A stretch of DNA of 64,000 nt from Mesorhabditis belari. Taxonomy: Eukaryota > Nematoda > Chromadorea > Rhabditida > Rhabditidae. Made by a program: the position numbers and the translations under genes. Below the pieces are notes generated by a model. The model did not search any database and had not been told where the DNA came from. It saw only the letters and a list, made by a program, of their open reading frames with translations. The stretch spans positions 755,462 through 819,461 of the forward strand of contig CAUEEP010000760.1 of the NCBI GenBank assembly GCA_958450365.1, read 5' to 3'. Below are positions 43,858-55,765 of the stretch, one piece after another; positions within the stretch are counted from its first letter, which is position 1; each line of letters begins with the position of its first letter.

Positions 43858-44195
43858 GCTGCTACTAGAAGAAGTGGCTTCTGCTAGAAGAAGTGGCTTC
43901 TGCTAGAAGAAGTGGCTTCTGCTAGAAGAAGTGGCTTCTGCTAGAAGAGCTAGCGTCTACTAGAAGAGCTAGCGTCTACTAGAAGAGCTAGCGTCTACTA
44001 GAAGAGCTAGCGTCTACTAGAAGAGCTAGCGTCTACTAGAAGAGCTAGCGTCTACTAGAAGAGCTAGCGTCTACTAGAAGAGCTAGCGTCTACTAGAAGA
44101 GCTAGCGTCTACTAGAAGAGCTAGCGTCTACTAGAAGAGCTAGCGTCTACTTGAAGAGCTAGCGTCTACTTGAAGAGCTAGCGTCTACTTGAAGA
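43858..44195. repeat. 19-nt minisatellite
   Basis: Four units of CTGCTAGAAGAAGTGGCTT are followed by about 14 units of CTACTAGAAGAGCTAGCGT, again two homogenised blocks. Confidence 0.9.
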
Positions 44196-44906
44196 AGTAA
44201 AAGTAGCTTTGTTATCCAATTTTTCAGGTGTACTTTGTGTTAGAAATAGAAACACACCTTTCCTGGAGCATTAAATGCTTCATTTTATATAGTAGAAGAA
44301 TTTTTCTATAAGAAAAATCAAAGTTTGATCGCGTTAGACCAAGTGCGTTTCGATTTGAACACTGAAACTGAGTGAAGACCGGCAAATGGGATAAAATCAA
44401 AAGTTTTACCCTAATTTCACCAAATTTCACCAAATTTCACCAAATTTCACCAAATTTCACCTTTAAACCTTTAGCTAATGTTCAAAAGAGAGTTTTCTAA
44501 GTTTTAATATCTTTAATATCTTTTTAAGCTTTCAAAATCGATTCATATGATGCAATTTCTCTCCATTGATCCTCCGGAATTAATTCCCGGATTTCCTCTT
44601 TGGTAATCTCTTTCCAAAAAAAGAAAATCTTTTCAAAGGCTTCTTTTTCAAATAAAAATCATAGTTTTACGTAAATAAAATCTCACAAATGAAAAATTTG
44701 AGTAAAATTTCCGATGAATTCTTTGCCAAACAAATTTCCGCTTTGCGTTTCCGACAAATTTCCTCCCAAATCTGTCGAAAACTGTGGTTTTTGACTTAAG
44801 CAATTGAAAAATCAAAAATCCCCAGTATTTTGATTGTTTTAAAGGCTTTGATTGTTTAAATGTACTAAATTTGAAAGGTTTTATAATTTTACACTTTGAT
44901 TTTAGC

Positions 44907-47900
44907 ATGGGCGAGGAACGCTACCGTTTGGTGGTGCTCGGCTCGGCGAAAGTCGGAAAAACGTCATTGATCAGGTGGGGTTTATCACTTGATTTCAGCA
45001 GTTAAACAAGTTAAGTAAATAAAACTTTATAATTTAATGATTAGAGATCAATGGAGATAAAGATTAGACTTCTTTTCACTCCTCAAAATGTCAAAATCAA
45101 AAATTTTGAGTCAAAACAGCGCTCAAAACTCTATTTAAAACTGCTTAAAACTGCTTAAAACTCACTGCTTAAAACTGCTTAAAACTTACTGCTTAAAACT
45201 ACTTAAAACTCTACTTAAAACTGCTTAAAACTCACTTCTTAAAACCCTATTTGCAAATCAAGAGCTGCAAAAATGAATAAAAACTTGAATACCCGACCTT
45301 ACGTTTAGAAAAAAGTGCAATAAATAAGATAAAAAGACAGAAGTAAGGCATATGGCCCTAACCTAGCGACAATGGGGGCTATATCAAAAGAGTGTCGAAT
45401 AGAAAACGTTCAAAACAGCGCTGTCAAATTTCTAAAAATCCAAAAAACCAAGCCGGTTCAAGTTTTATATCAAAAAATTCCTTGCGTTCTTGGCTACATG
45501 ACGGGTGAAATAGTTTTTTAAAAAAGTTAATATTTCATAGATAAAAAGAGCACTCAAAATGTGTGTCGAGTGAGACTCAGTTGGTTAACTGAATATCTTT
45601 AGAGACCAGTTTTGAGTGCTCTTTTTATCTATGAAATATTCACTTTTTTAAAAAACTGTTTTACCCATCATGTAGCCAAGAACGCAAGGAGTTTTTTGGT
45701 ATAAAACTTGAACCGGCTTGGTTTTTTGGATTGTGAGAAATTTGACGGCGCTGTTTTGAATGTTTTCTATTATGGCGCGGTTTTGAAGGTTTTCTATTAT
45801 GGCGCTGTTTTGACTACCCTTCAAAAAAAGGCATTGAATGGCAATTTGCAATACAATTTTGGCTTTTCACTGACTTTTCACAATTTACAATGCCTACATT
45901 CAAGCAATTGTTGAGCTTGATTTGAAATTTTAAGCTACACATAGAGTTTTAAAGGCTTAAAGAGTTATAAATGTTTTTCAACATTTGAAAACCTTAAAAA
46001 CTCTTTCAGACAATACCTCTACAAGGAATTCTCTGCGAAATACAAAGAAACGATTGAGGATCTACACTCGAGACAGTTTCGAATACAGGTAATAAGAAAA
46101 GAAGTGACCTAATTTGTTCTTAAAACCGTTAATGGATTACCAAAAAATAATAATTGAGCGACAATTTCTAATTCGATAATCAGTAGCAGCCGCTGAATTA
46201 GCTGAAAAACTCGATTATCCAAGCTGTGGTAGAGGTTATCAATCAATTTCTGATCGATCTGGTGCAGAACGGTCGACCGGTCGACCGACTAGGCTTAGGC
46301 TTGGACTTAGTGCGTAGGCTAGCGGCTAGCGCCTAGCACTAAGTCTATTTGGGTTTGGGCTATACCCCCAATTTCCGGATCTCAGCCAGTTCTCGGAGCT
46401 AAGGGACACCCGCTTGGCGATGCTCATGCGCCCCCAATAGGAGCATCCTGGCAAATTTTGAGGTAGTTCTCGTGTCTGGAAGTTGAGATATAGAAAGTTT
46501 CGGCTTAGACTTAGGCTTAGGTCGACCGACTGATGCCAGGCGTCGATAATGACAGGCCTAAGCTCATCAACGTTTCGATGCACCTTTTTCTCGATTACTA
46601 TGTAAATCTAATACATTATATTAGATTTACATAGTAATTGTCCGTGTAAAATGTACCGATTTCCAGGGTGTCCCTTTACCACTCGACATCCTCGACACGA
46701 ATTTCAACTTTCCCGATATGAGGAGATTAGCCATTTCTACGGCTTCCGCCTTTTTATTGGTTTTTTCCGTCGATGATGTGCAGACTTTCAAAGAGGTGAA
46801 ATATTGGGAATTTACATTGAATTCTGGCAAAAACATATTGTTAGAATAGACCTGATTCAGACAGGAATTAGATGTCGTAACCGCTATTGATTCTCAGTGA
46901 TCACAGATTACCCACGATGAAAGAGCTTTAAATGATTGGCTAATATACATTTAGCTCATTTACATTTGGCTCATTTACCTTTAAAACTCTTTCATCGTGT
47001 GATCTCTGTCTGTCATCCGCTATTGATTTTCAGTGACGAATCTGTGATCACTGAGAATCAACAGCGGCTAAGACATCTAAGTCTTGTCTGAATCAGATCT
47101 GAAATGTAAATGAGCTAGATGTAAATGATCTAACTGTAAATGAGCTAGATGTAAGTGAGCTAACTGTAAATGAGCTAGATGTAAGTGAGCTAACTGTAAA
47201 TAAGCTAACTCTAAGCAAGAATCTGCAGATATTCCGGTACTTCTTGATTATCAAATCGCAAATTTTACTATATAAGCACTATTTTCGTGTTCTTTTTCTC
47301 TGATTTAAGACTTTGTTCATCCCTCTTTAGTGCTATTTACTTAGGCTATGACTCTGAACAACCTGACTGACAGTCTATAGTCGGATCTAAAATAACCAGT
47401 ACACAATCCTTTTAGATGTCCGATCTATGGCAAGAGATCTGCGATCGACGACCGGATATTAGTCTTCTCCCAACTGTTGTAGTTGGAAATAAGTGTGATC
47501 TACCAACGAAAAAGGTTTGTTCGAAATACAAAGAAGATTCAAAATAGGAATATCAATTTTTTAGATTTTCGAAGCCACTGCCACTGCGTTCACAAATCGT
47601 TTAAGTGGTGATGTTCGATATTTGGAGGTGAATTTGTTGAACCACAGTTTAACCCTGAATGACTAGTAGCTTTTTTTGAAAATAGTTATAGAGGAACTAG
47701 ATAGAAACCGTAAAGTAGTCATTAACTCGGCTCAGCGGAGTGAACTACTATTAGGGAAAATACGGTAACACATAGACGACCGCGTGACTCAATGCCAAGT
47801 CACGGCTGTTTTTTGTGAATGGCTGGACCAAATGACTCTATATAGCGGAAAGCTCTATATAGCGGAATAGAAAATTTTGGTCCCGGCCAACGCTAAGCTA

Positions 47901-50900
47901 TTCTAAATATAAAAAAACTCTATATAGTGGAATTCTATATACCGTATTCTCTCTAATAGTCGTGCACCGTGAGCGTCGCCTAAATTGCTTGAAATCTCAA
48001 GAACCGTTTATCAGAACCTATCGATGTGGGGTCGGAAAATGTAGCTGACGATGAGGTCTAGGGGGGGAATAGAGTGTTGAGCTTCTGCAAAAGCTTGGGA
48101 ACTGTAAAATAGTCGTCAACTCGGCTCGCCCGGGTGCACTACTATTAGAGAGAAGACGGTATCCAAGCTGTGGTAGAGGGAATGTTAATTCATGGATTCG
48201 GCTAAAATTATTTGGAACCGTGCAAATAGAATTGGGAAATGGTTTAAAAAAATAACAGAAACTTCGAGAAAAATTTCTAAAATTAACATCCAGAAGATTT
48301 TTCAATGAAGGCAAAAAGATCATAAGCACTTCTTAATACCATTTATAGTTCTGATTTTTCGGCTTTGCTTTAGTTGCTTTGCTTTGGTTGCTTTGCTTTA
48401 GTGGCTTTGCTTTAGTGGTTTTGCTTTAGTTGCTTTGCTTTGGTTGCTTTGCTTTAGTGGCTTTGCTTTGGTTGCTTGGCTTTAATGGCTTTGCTTTAAT
48501 TGCTTTGCTTTAGTTGCTTTGCTTTAGTTGCTTTGCTTTAGTTGCTTTGCTTTGGTTGCTTTGCTTTAATGGCTTTGCTTTAATTGCTTTGCTTTAGTTG
48601 CTTTGCTTTAGTTGCTTTGCTTTGGTTGCTTTGCTTTAGTGGCTTTGCTTTGGTTGCTTGGCTTTAATGGCTTTGCTTTAATTGCTTTGCTTTAGTTGCT
48701 TTGCTTTGGTTGCTTTGCTTTAGTTGCTTTGCTTTAGTGGCTTTGCTTTAGTGGCTTTGCTTTGGTTGCTTTGCTTTAATTGCTTTGCTTATCAAGTTTT
48801 AGTTTCGAGTAAACGTAAGTAAGTCATCAGTAAAATAGCATTCGAAGTTTTTAAATCTAAAATCTTTAAGGTATCCGCAAAGAGCAACATTCGAGTGACC
48901 GAAATCTTTCGTACTCTTCTCGAGATTTCCGGATTCCCAAGATGCAAGGTATCTCGATTTTCATCGAATAACCAATCAATCTTCTTTTAACAGATTCCAT
49001 CGATAAGCAGAACTTTAAAGGTATTCAGCGAACAATAGTTGCTTTATTTGGTTGCTTGAGTGACTCTTTGAATGCTCTTTTTTGCTGAAATAGAAACGCA
49101 CCATTTCTTGTGTGCTTAGTTCTTTACTTTGCAAAGAATAAGTGCATTAGAAGGTGTGTGTTTTAGACGTCGAGCACAAAGTACATGTAAAGAACATCTA
49201 ACTTTGCATAATCAAAAGATTCAGCATGAGCATGTCTATGGGAAACGGGATTTTTGACTCAAAGATTTGCTGATTTATGCTGAATCTTATTTTCGAGTTT
49301 TTTCTTTAGTTTTTCTGATTTCTGTGAATAGGATTTTGATGTTTTTTTGATTTTGATGATTTTGATGTTGAGAATTGCTAGAGTTTCGTTTAAAAGCGTT
49401 CAATCAATCACCAAAAGAAGAAAATCTAAAAAAGCTTAGATAAAGCTTAGCTATTGGGTTGTCCAGTTATGAATGCGCGTTTTTACTATTTTGTAAATTT
49501 CTCAAGACACCGAAATCAAGAATAAGAAAGCTGAAGATCTCCTCTACATTTTGATATAAAAAGTTTTTGAATTTGTTCAGCTTTTGGGCAAATTGACTGC
49601 ACAGAAGAAGAGGTGGCCAAAAAATGGAAGGGTGCCTTTGGATCAAGTTTTGGCTCCGCTCAAATTGAGTTAACCGTTTAATGTTTGGCCAATAGATTAA
49701 ATATAACAATTTCAGAGCATCTTTACTTTTCTTTTCTTTTCCGGGCGGTTATTTTACACCATAAAACTTGAGGAATAGCTAAGCTGGAATGGTTTTTTTC
49801 GGAAACGACCTCTCCCTTTGTGCAGTGAATTTCCCAAAAAGTTGAATGAATGCAAAAACCTTTTTTTGATTCCAAAATGTAGAGGAGATCTTCAGCTTTC
49901 GATTGATATATAACACTCATATACATCTGTTCGATATCTTGAGAAATTTACAAAATAGTAAAAACGCCCATTCATAAATGGATAACCCAATAAAAAAATT
50001 TTTGAAGAGCAAACGTTTTAGACCCTTAGCAATCATCCAAAGAAACTTCTAACCAAAGCCAACCAAAGCCAAAGCCAATTTTCGTGTTCGTTTACATAGC
50101 TAAAAATCCAAATTAAAGCTTTTAATGCTAGCTAGATTGGCTCAAAGCTCGTGACAACTCAAATTTGTTAAATTTTCTTTTTTTTTTCGGTGTAAATTGA
50201 TTGGAAAAACAAGCGATTCTCTAGCGATTTTCTCAAAAAAGAAACAAAATCCTTGCCTGTCTGTGACTGAATTTGTTTATTTGTTTTGTTTTAAAGGCAA
50301 GTGGTGGTCCATTGGAGGATTTGAACGAGGGAAAAGACGAGGATTCGCCGGTGTTGAGAAGACACAATACAGCACGAGAAAGGCCGACGAATCGACAGAT
50401 TTTCTCGCAAAAGGCATGCTTCTTTTGAAGACTGATTTTAGTTCATTTTTTGTTTAGAAAACAACTTGAAATTGGCAATAATACAGTTAAAGTTTCTCTC
50501 GAGGTTTAGAGTTGAATTCACGATTGATCTTCAAAAAGAAAATTGATCGTACCGGTCGATCGTACAAAATTGATCGTAAATATTCAAGCCTAGGGATTAA
50601 AGTATAAGAAATTGAAATCTTTTGGGATCTTTGTACTTGTTCTTGTTCTTGTACTTGACGTTTGAACTCTTGTTCATGACCTCTGAACTCTTGTTCATGA
50701 CCTCTGAACTCTTGTTCATGACCTCTGAACTCTTGTTCATGACCTCTGAACTCTTGTTCTTGATCTCTGAACTCTTGTTCATGACCTCTGAACTCTTGTT
50801 CTTGATCTCTGAACTCTTGTTCATGACCTCTGAACTCTTGTTCTTGATCTCTAAACTCTTGTTCTTGACCTCTGAACACTTGTTCATGACCTCTGAACTC

Positions 50901-53412
50901 TTGTTCTTGATCTCTAAACTCTTGTTCTTGATCTCTGAACTCTTGTTCTTGATCTCTGAACTCTTGTTCATGACCTCTGAACTCTGGTTCATGACCTCTG
51001 AACACTTGTTCATGACCTCTGAACTCTTGTTCTTGACCTCTAAACTCTTGTTCTTGATCTCTAAACTCTTGTTCTTGACCTCTTGATTGAAATCTGAACT
51101 TTGTTGATCAGAGTTCTTGAACTCTGATTGAAATTGATTGTAATAGATTGTGATTGATTGAAATTGATCTGATTGAAATAATCTGATTGAAATTTGATGA
51201 AATCTTTGGTTCTTTAAAGCAAGCACAAGTATACCAAGACTTCTTTTTCAAGAATTCATCAATTGCTTTTCATTTGTATTCATGCAAACGTTTCAGCAAG
51301 AACTCCGTGAATTCGAGAGTCCATTGAAAGAGAATCCTCCTCTCAATCATCAATCATCACATCCAGTGCTTTCTGTGGCTGATCGCCTCCTCGCCAACAA
51401 TGGAGATTTAAAAAGACATCGATCATTGAGAGTGAGTAAAGTTTTATTTATATCGAGCCTCCTTGGATCCGCAATAAAGGGTAGCACAGAAAACCGATTA
51501 AGAGAAAAAAGCGCAGAAAAGTAGTGGAATCATTGTGACTTTAGGGTGGATTGCCAGAGCGTTTATCTCTCAATCGGAGGATAAGGGGTTCGACTCCGCC
51601 TGCAGTCTTTGTTTTTGGCAAAAACCGCGGCCCTTACTGTCAAGACACCATGTCAAGCTGGCTTTTTGACTGGAGTTGTTTTTCAGTCAAAAAGCCAGCT
51701 TGACCTGGTGGCTTCTTATAGAGTCGGTCATGAGGATCTCGAATCCGTTTTTAGTTTTTCCAATGGAGCTCTGTATCGCAATCAGGCATCAAAGTTTAGT
51801 TCGGTTTTTCGGAGCTGTTATAAGTCTTATTTTACTTGCGGGTCGTAGGTACAGTACGCAGTGGATATTGGATATTGCGAGTGATCACAAGCTTTTTGCA
51901 CTCGCTCGTTCACGTTCACGTTCAAAGTTTGAATCTCCTCTATGTTAATCCTCTTTTATTTGTTAGTTAAATCATCAAAAAATAACGGAGCGCTAAAGCG
52001 AGGAGCTAAAAAGTTGGAGCGCGGGGACCGAGCCAGAGTTCTTTCTGGCTCGATTCCACCAACTTACACTTAGATCACAGCTGCTATCATCTAATTTGGG
52101 GAATTGGGCTGAAATACTGCCAGATTTCGGGTCTTAAACTTTGATACCAAATATCTTGTGATACAGAGCTCCATTGGAAAACTAAAAGCAGATTTAGAAT
52201 CTCCATTCAAAGCTCTATCAACTAGGTGCACATCAAGCCAAAAGCCACCTTGATCTGGTGCCTTTCCCTAGTTACTTTCCAACTCAATGACAGTTTAATT
52301 GGGTATATAAAATTCATAACGATCAAAGATGATTTTTAGATGAAATCCCCTCGACGCGAGAAAGAGACCTTAGAGAAGAAAGCACTGGATGACTCAGAGA
52401 CAAAAGTGAGTTGAATTAGGCTCTGGTTTAGAATTTGAAGTACAGACAACTCTCGATACAACGATTTTGAACTAAAACAAACCCTTTCTGCAAAACAAAC
52501 TGATTTCTGCGTAGCTGTCCATCCAAAAAAAGTCTTGCTGTCCGCTAGCGTTGATACTTGAGCTTGAGCTACTAGAGCCTGAGCTACTAGAGCTTGAGCT
52601 ACTTGAACTACTAGAGCTTGAGCTACTTGAGCTACTAGAGCCTGAGCTAGTTGAGCTACTAGAGCCTGAGCTACTTGAGCTTGAGCTACTTGAGCTACTA
52701 GAGCTTGAGCTACTTGAGCTACTAGAGCCTGAGCTACTTGAGCTACTAGAGCCTGAGCTACTTGAGCTACTTGAGCCTGAGCTACTTGAGCTACTGGAGC
52801 TACTAGAGCTTGAGCTACTTGAGCTACTAGAGCCTGAGCTACTTGAGCTACTAGAGCCTGAGCTACTTGAGCTACTAGAGCCTGAGCTACTTGAGCTACT
52901 TGAGCCTGAGCTACTTGAGCTACTTGAGCTACTAGAGCTTGAGCTACTTGAGCTACTAGAGCCTGAGCTACTTGAGCTACTTGAGCCTGAGCTACTTGAG
53001 CTACTAGAGCCCGAGCTACTTGAGCTAGTTGAGCTACTAGAGCCCGAGCTACTTGAGCTACTTGAGCTACTAGAGCCCGAGCTACTTGAGCTACTAGAGC
53101 CTGAGCTACTTGGGCTACTTGAGCCAGCTTTTTTTTTGCATAATCAAGAACTGAATAGTGATGCACTTATGAAATCTTCTTACCAGTATCAACCAAATTT
53201 CAATGCTTCTTTGAATTTCTAAACTTTTATACTTGAGCAAAAGAGAAATCAGGTTTTTCTTTTAAAATCTTTATCTTTATCTTTATCATTTTTAGCCGCT
53301 AAGTCGCTCTGGGTCATTGATCCGTCGAACGAAGCATCTCAGTTTGAAGATGAGAAGACACGGCGAAAAACAAGAGCCAATGGTTGACGAGAGTGATTGT
53401 CGGATACAGTGA
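44907..53412 (+). CDS. Ras-like GTPase, Dexras/Rhes (RASD) type (11 exons, 325 aa)
   Basis: This is a small membrane-anchored signalling GTPase. Exons: 44907-44974, 46010-46088, 46667-46795, 47416-47514, 47565-47627, 48871-48948, 48994-49020, 50297-50413, 51297-51431, 52340-52405, 53296-53412. All phases agree. The P-loop is GSAKVGKTS. Switch I is YKETIEDLH, and G3 reads DILDTNFNFPDMRRL, where Ras has DTAGQ and RASD has DTSGNH.F.AMRR. G4 is GNKCDL and G5 is EVSAKS. After the fold (to about residue 165) comes a polar extension with SGSLIRRTKHLSLK, and the end CRIQ is a CAAX box predicted to be farnesylated. Exon 7 is only 27 nt. The exon 8 donor is GC (AAG|GCATGC). A TTTAG acceptor lies one base before the ATG, as in trans-spliced nematode genes. 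Introns are loaded with repeats. The missing G3 Gly and Gln suggest weak or unusual GTP hydrolysis. Confidence 0.93.
45399..45771. repeat. Long foldback (about 160-bp arms) in Ras-like intron 1
   Basis: The arms at 45399-45559 and 45604-45771 are near-exact complements (ATAGAAAACGTTCAAAACAG; GCACTCAAAATG...; CTTGCGTTCTTGGCTACATG). The loop is about 45 nt. It would form a long double-stranded stem in the pre-mRNA. Confidence 0.88.
46280..46535. repeat. Telomere-repeat-associated hairpin module, second copy
   Basis: Between GTCGACCGACTAGGCTTAGG and GGCTTAGGTCGACCGACTG lies the same partial palindrome as at 10285 (GACTTAGTGCG...GCACTAAGTC, 46304-46345). The next 55 bp are also shared (GATCTCAGCCAGTTCTCGG). 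Only a few TTAGGC units remain at each side. It sits in Ras-like intron 2. Confidence 0.8.
46594..46638. repeat. Perfect 20-bp hairpin next to a 3' splice site
   Basis: ATTACTATGTAAATCTAATA, loop CATTA, then the exact complement. It ends 28 nt before Ras-like exon 3. Confidence 0.93.
47698..48161. mobile_element. Family B MITE: fragment plus full copy 4 in Ras-like intron 5
   Basis: A fragment ends at 47766 (CTATTAGGGAAAATACGGTA). The full copy spans 47940-48161, from ACCGTATTCTCTCTAATAG to ACTATTAGAGAGAAGACGG, inverted relative to the others. Confidence 0.8.
48358..48790. repeat. (GCTTTGCTTTAGTT)n array in Ras-like intron 5
   Basis: About 28 units of GCTTTAGTTGCTTT / GCTTTGGTTGCTTT type end about 80 bp before exon 6. 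Confidence 0.88.
49454..49990. mobile_element. Family F MITE, copy 1 (Ras-like intron 7)
   Basis: A 537-bp element between TA dinucleotides, with ends TTGGGTTGTCCAGTTATGAA and TTCATAAATGGATAACCCAA. Other copies are at 63.0 and 63.3 kb. The 67-codon frame here belongs to the element. Confidence 0.85.
50640..51085. repeat. 21-nt minisatellite in Ras-like intron 8
   Basis: About 21 units of CTCTGAACTCTTGTTCATGAC and its TTGAT variant. The repeat is open in three frames (up to 209 codons) but lies wholly between exons 8 and 9. Confidence 0.9.
51541..51615 (+). repeat. tRNA-like sequence in Ras-like intron 9
   Basis: GGATTGCCAGAGCGTTTA precedes a perfect B box, GGGGTTCGACTCCG. The T-stem has mismatches and no acceptor stem closes, so this is a degenerate tRNA copy. 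Confidence 0.45.
51652..51704. repeat. 21-bp hairpin in Ras-like intron 9
   Basis: GTCAAGCTGGCTTTTTGACTG and its exact complement around an 11-nt loop. Beyond one mismatch, five more outer bases pair. Confidence 0.9.
52550..53130. repeat. (GAGCTACTTGAGCCT)n array in Ras-like intron 10
   Basis: Units of GAGCTACTT, GAGCTACTAGAGCCT and related words are combined irregularly. Both strands stay open (223 and 276 codons, LELLEPELL and AQVAQALVAQ), but the array is flanked by exons 10 and 11. Confidence 0.9.
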
Positions 53413-53595
53413 TCTCATTTAAAAACATAAGATAACATAAGATAACACAAGATAACATAAGAATAACCAATTTAGGCTTTTAACCATTCCAACAATTAAC
53501 AACAACAACAATAATCTTCTAAACTTAAGCTTTTTGATTTATTTAAACTTTTTAATCTCGATTTTTGTGTACATTCTCTATGGCTTTTTGTTGGA

Positions 53596-53601
53596 AATAA
53601 A
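53596..53601 (+). terminator. Poly(A) signal of the Ras-like gene
   Basis: AATAAA lies 184 nt after the stop codon. It is the first canonical hexamer downstream. Confidence 0.55.
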
Positions 53602-53919
53602 ATTAGAAAATTCATTTAATCAAAACGATTGAAAAACTACAGAAAAGTGACCGGGATCATGGGTTGATATGCAAATTTGTTTGTGAATTGATTGATTGAC
53701 AAAATTGATTGACAGATTGATAGAGATCACAGAAAAGATCAAAAAGAGAGGATCAAGTACATCACGAAAGCTTTCTTTCTAGAAATAAGAACTATTTTTT
53801 GATATAATTTTGACTCAGATAGATTATTACACAAAAAAAGATTCATTTTTTAAAGTTACAATAGAAAATGGAATGTTTTTGAAGATATTCAGTTAACTGA
53901 ATGAGTTAGAAGCTGTAAA

Positions 53920-54030
53920 AAGTGATAAAAAGGTATAAAAAGGTACAAACAGCTATAAAAAGCCATAAAAAGCCATAAAAAGCCATAAAAAGCCATAAAA
54001 AGATATAAAAAGTTATCAAAAATTATAAAA
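53920..54030. repeat. ATAAAAAGCC decamer array
   Basis: Short run of ATAAAAAGCC and ATAAAAAGGT units. Confidence 0.7.
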
Positions 54031-54201
54031 AGAAACTCCAAATTGAAAGCCACAGTTTCAAAAATATTTCGAAAGTCAGAAAGGCATTGGAGAATGGAAA
54101 AGTTAATACTATTTTGTTATATCCCAAATTGAGAATCATTCAAATCAAAACAACAGTTTATCTGGTTTATTTAATAGCTTTTACACTGCACCATTATTCT
54201 A

Positions 54202-54715
54202 TTAGGTTGATGCAAAAGTCTTTTTCATTTTTTTCGTACTTCCGTTAAAAAGTAACAAATGCACCAATTAAACTACGGTTGATTTCATTAGAAAAACCAA
54301 TTATTTTTCTGCAAAATGACATTAAAACGAGTTTAAAATGTCTTATGTCTAGATTTTTTTGAGAGCCTGAAGCCGGGTAGTCAAAAAAGGCGACGGCTCG
54401 ATGATGCATTTTAGACGCTTTAGCTAAGGAAACCAATCTTGATGTTAATAAAAAAAGATAGAGCACAAAAAGAGATATTTTTCAGATTTTCAGAGAAATT
54501 CATTCAGCCAATTTCTTTATAGGGTTTTTATAGATTTTTATGAAAAACCCGTTTTCACTCTCGAATTTGCTTGAAAGTGAACCCAAATTGACAAAAAGAT
54601 GGGAAATTCAACAATAAACACTTTTCATTTAGAGCAAACCATAGGTTAATTGATGACTTTGTTATTTTTCAAAAGAAGTACGAAAAAAATGAAAAAGACT
54701 TTTGCATCAACTTAA
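54202..54715. mobile_element. Family G mariner-type MITE, copy 1
   Basis: Ends TTAGGTTGATGCAAAAGTC and GACTTTTGCATCAACTTAA lie between TA dinucleotides. TTAGGTTG.TGCAAAAG is a classic mariner terminus. Confidence 0.85.
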
Positions 54716-54717
54716 TA

Positions 54718-55229
54718 TTAGGTTGATGCATAAGTGTTTTTGTTCCTTTTCGTCTGCCGTTTCAAGCCAACAAATGCACCAATTAAACTACGGTTGATTT
54801 CATTAGAAAAACCAAATTTTTCTGCAAAAAACATTAAAACGGGTTTAAAAATATTTTATGCCTGGATTTTCTTGAGGTAGAAGTCGGGTAGTCAAAAAGG
54901 GCTAACTCGATGATGCGGTTTAGACACCTTAGCTAAAGAAAACCTATCTTCGTGTCAAAAAAAAGATAGAGAAAAAAAAGTTTGATATTTCGCCAAAATT
55001 TCAGAGAAATTCATTCGGCCAATTTTTCCGTGGAGTTTTTTATAGATTTTTACGAAAAAGGCGTTTTTCACTCTCGAATTTGCTTGAAAGTGAACCGAAA
55101 TTGATTTAAAAAGATGCAAATTGAACAAAAAAACACTTTTTTTATAGAGCAAACTATAGATTAATTGGTGAATTTGTTACTTTTTAACAGAAGTACGAAA
55201 AAAACGAAAAGACTTATGCATCAACCTAT
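54718..55229. mobile_element. Family G mariner-type MITE, copy 2
   Basis: It starts TTAGGTTGATGCATAAG directly after copy 1 and ends CTTATGCATCAACCTA. The two are adjacent, sharing one TA. Confidence 0.82.
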
Positions 55230-55236
55230 TATTTTA

Positions 55237-55764
55237 TTGGGTTGGTGAATTGAAAACTGCGGGCTATTGTCATATGTGACAATTTGAGCACTTTCTTCAA
55301 AAGAAACCCATTTTGGTGTCAATGGAAAAGTTGTAGAGAATCAAAAATTAGGCTTATATCCAAAATTTCAGAAAGATTCAAAAACTGGTTTTCAAGAAAT
55401 GCCAAATTTACGAATTTTCACAAAACTTGCATTTTAAGCGAAACTACTAAGTGTATCTTTTTGGAAATTTGGCTATAAGCCTAATTTTTGATTCTCTACA
55501 ACTTTTCTATTAACACCAAAATGGGTTTCTTTGGGAGAAAGTGCTCAAACTGGGCTGACCGCTGACGTCTCCAGTCCTCTATTTTTGGTCTCACACTTGT
55601 CTCACACTTAAACCAAAATCCTACTACGAAAGAGGAATCCGCAAATTGCCTGTAAAATGGGCAGAAGTCGTCAATAATAACGGCAATTATTTCGAATGAA
55701 TTTATGGTTTTATGTTGAATAAATTTTAGTTCAAAGTCCGGCAGCTTTCAATTCACCAACCCAA
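55237..55764 (+). mobile_element. Mariner-derived element, family A copy 2
   Basis: Ends TTGGGTTGGTGAATTGAAAA and TTTCAATTCACCAACCCAA lie between TA dinucleotides. Near the 3' end GIRKLPVKWAEVVNNNGNYF echoes the mariner transposase tail. Confidence 0.88.
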
Positions 55765-55765
55765 T

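Noticed and set aside
49723..49926. 67-codon ORF conserved at 49.7 and 63.0 kb as a gene
   Set aside because: Conservation follows the family F MITE, and the frame has no recognisable domain.
50597..51226. 172-209-codon ORFs on both strands
   Set aside because: 21-nt array within Ras-like intron 8.
52336..53222. 276- and 223-codon leucine/alanine-rich ORFs
   Set aside because: They lie inside Ras-like intron 10, between exons whose phases match.
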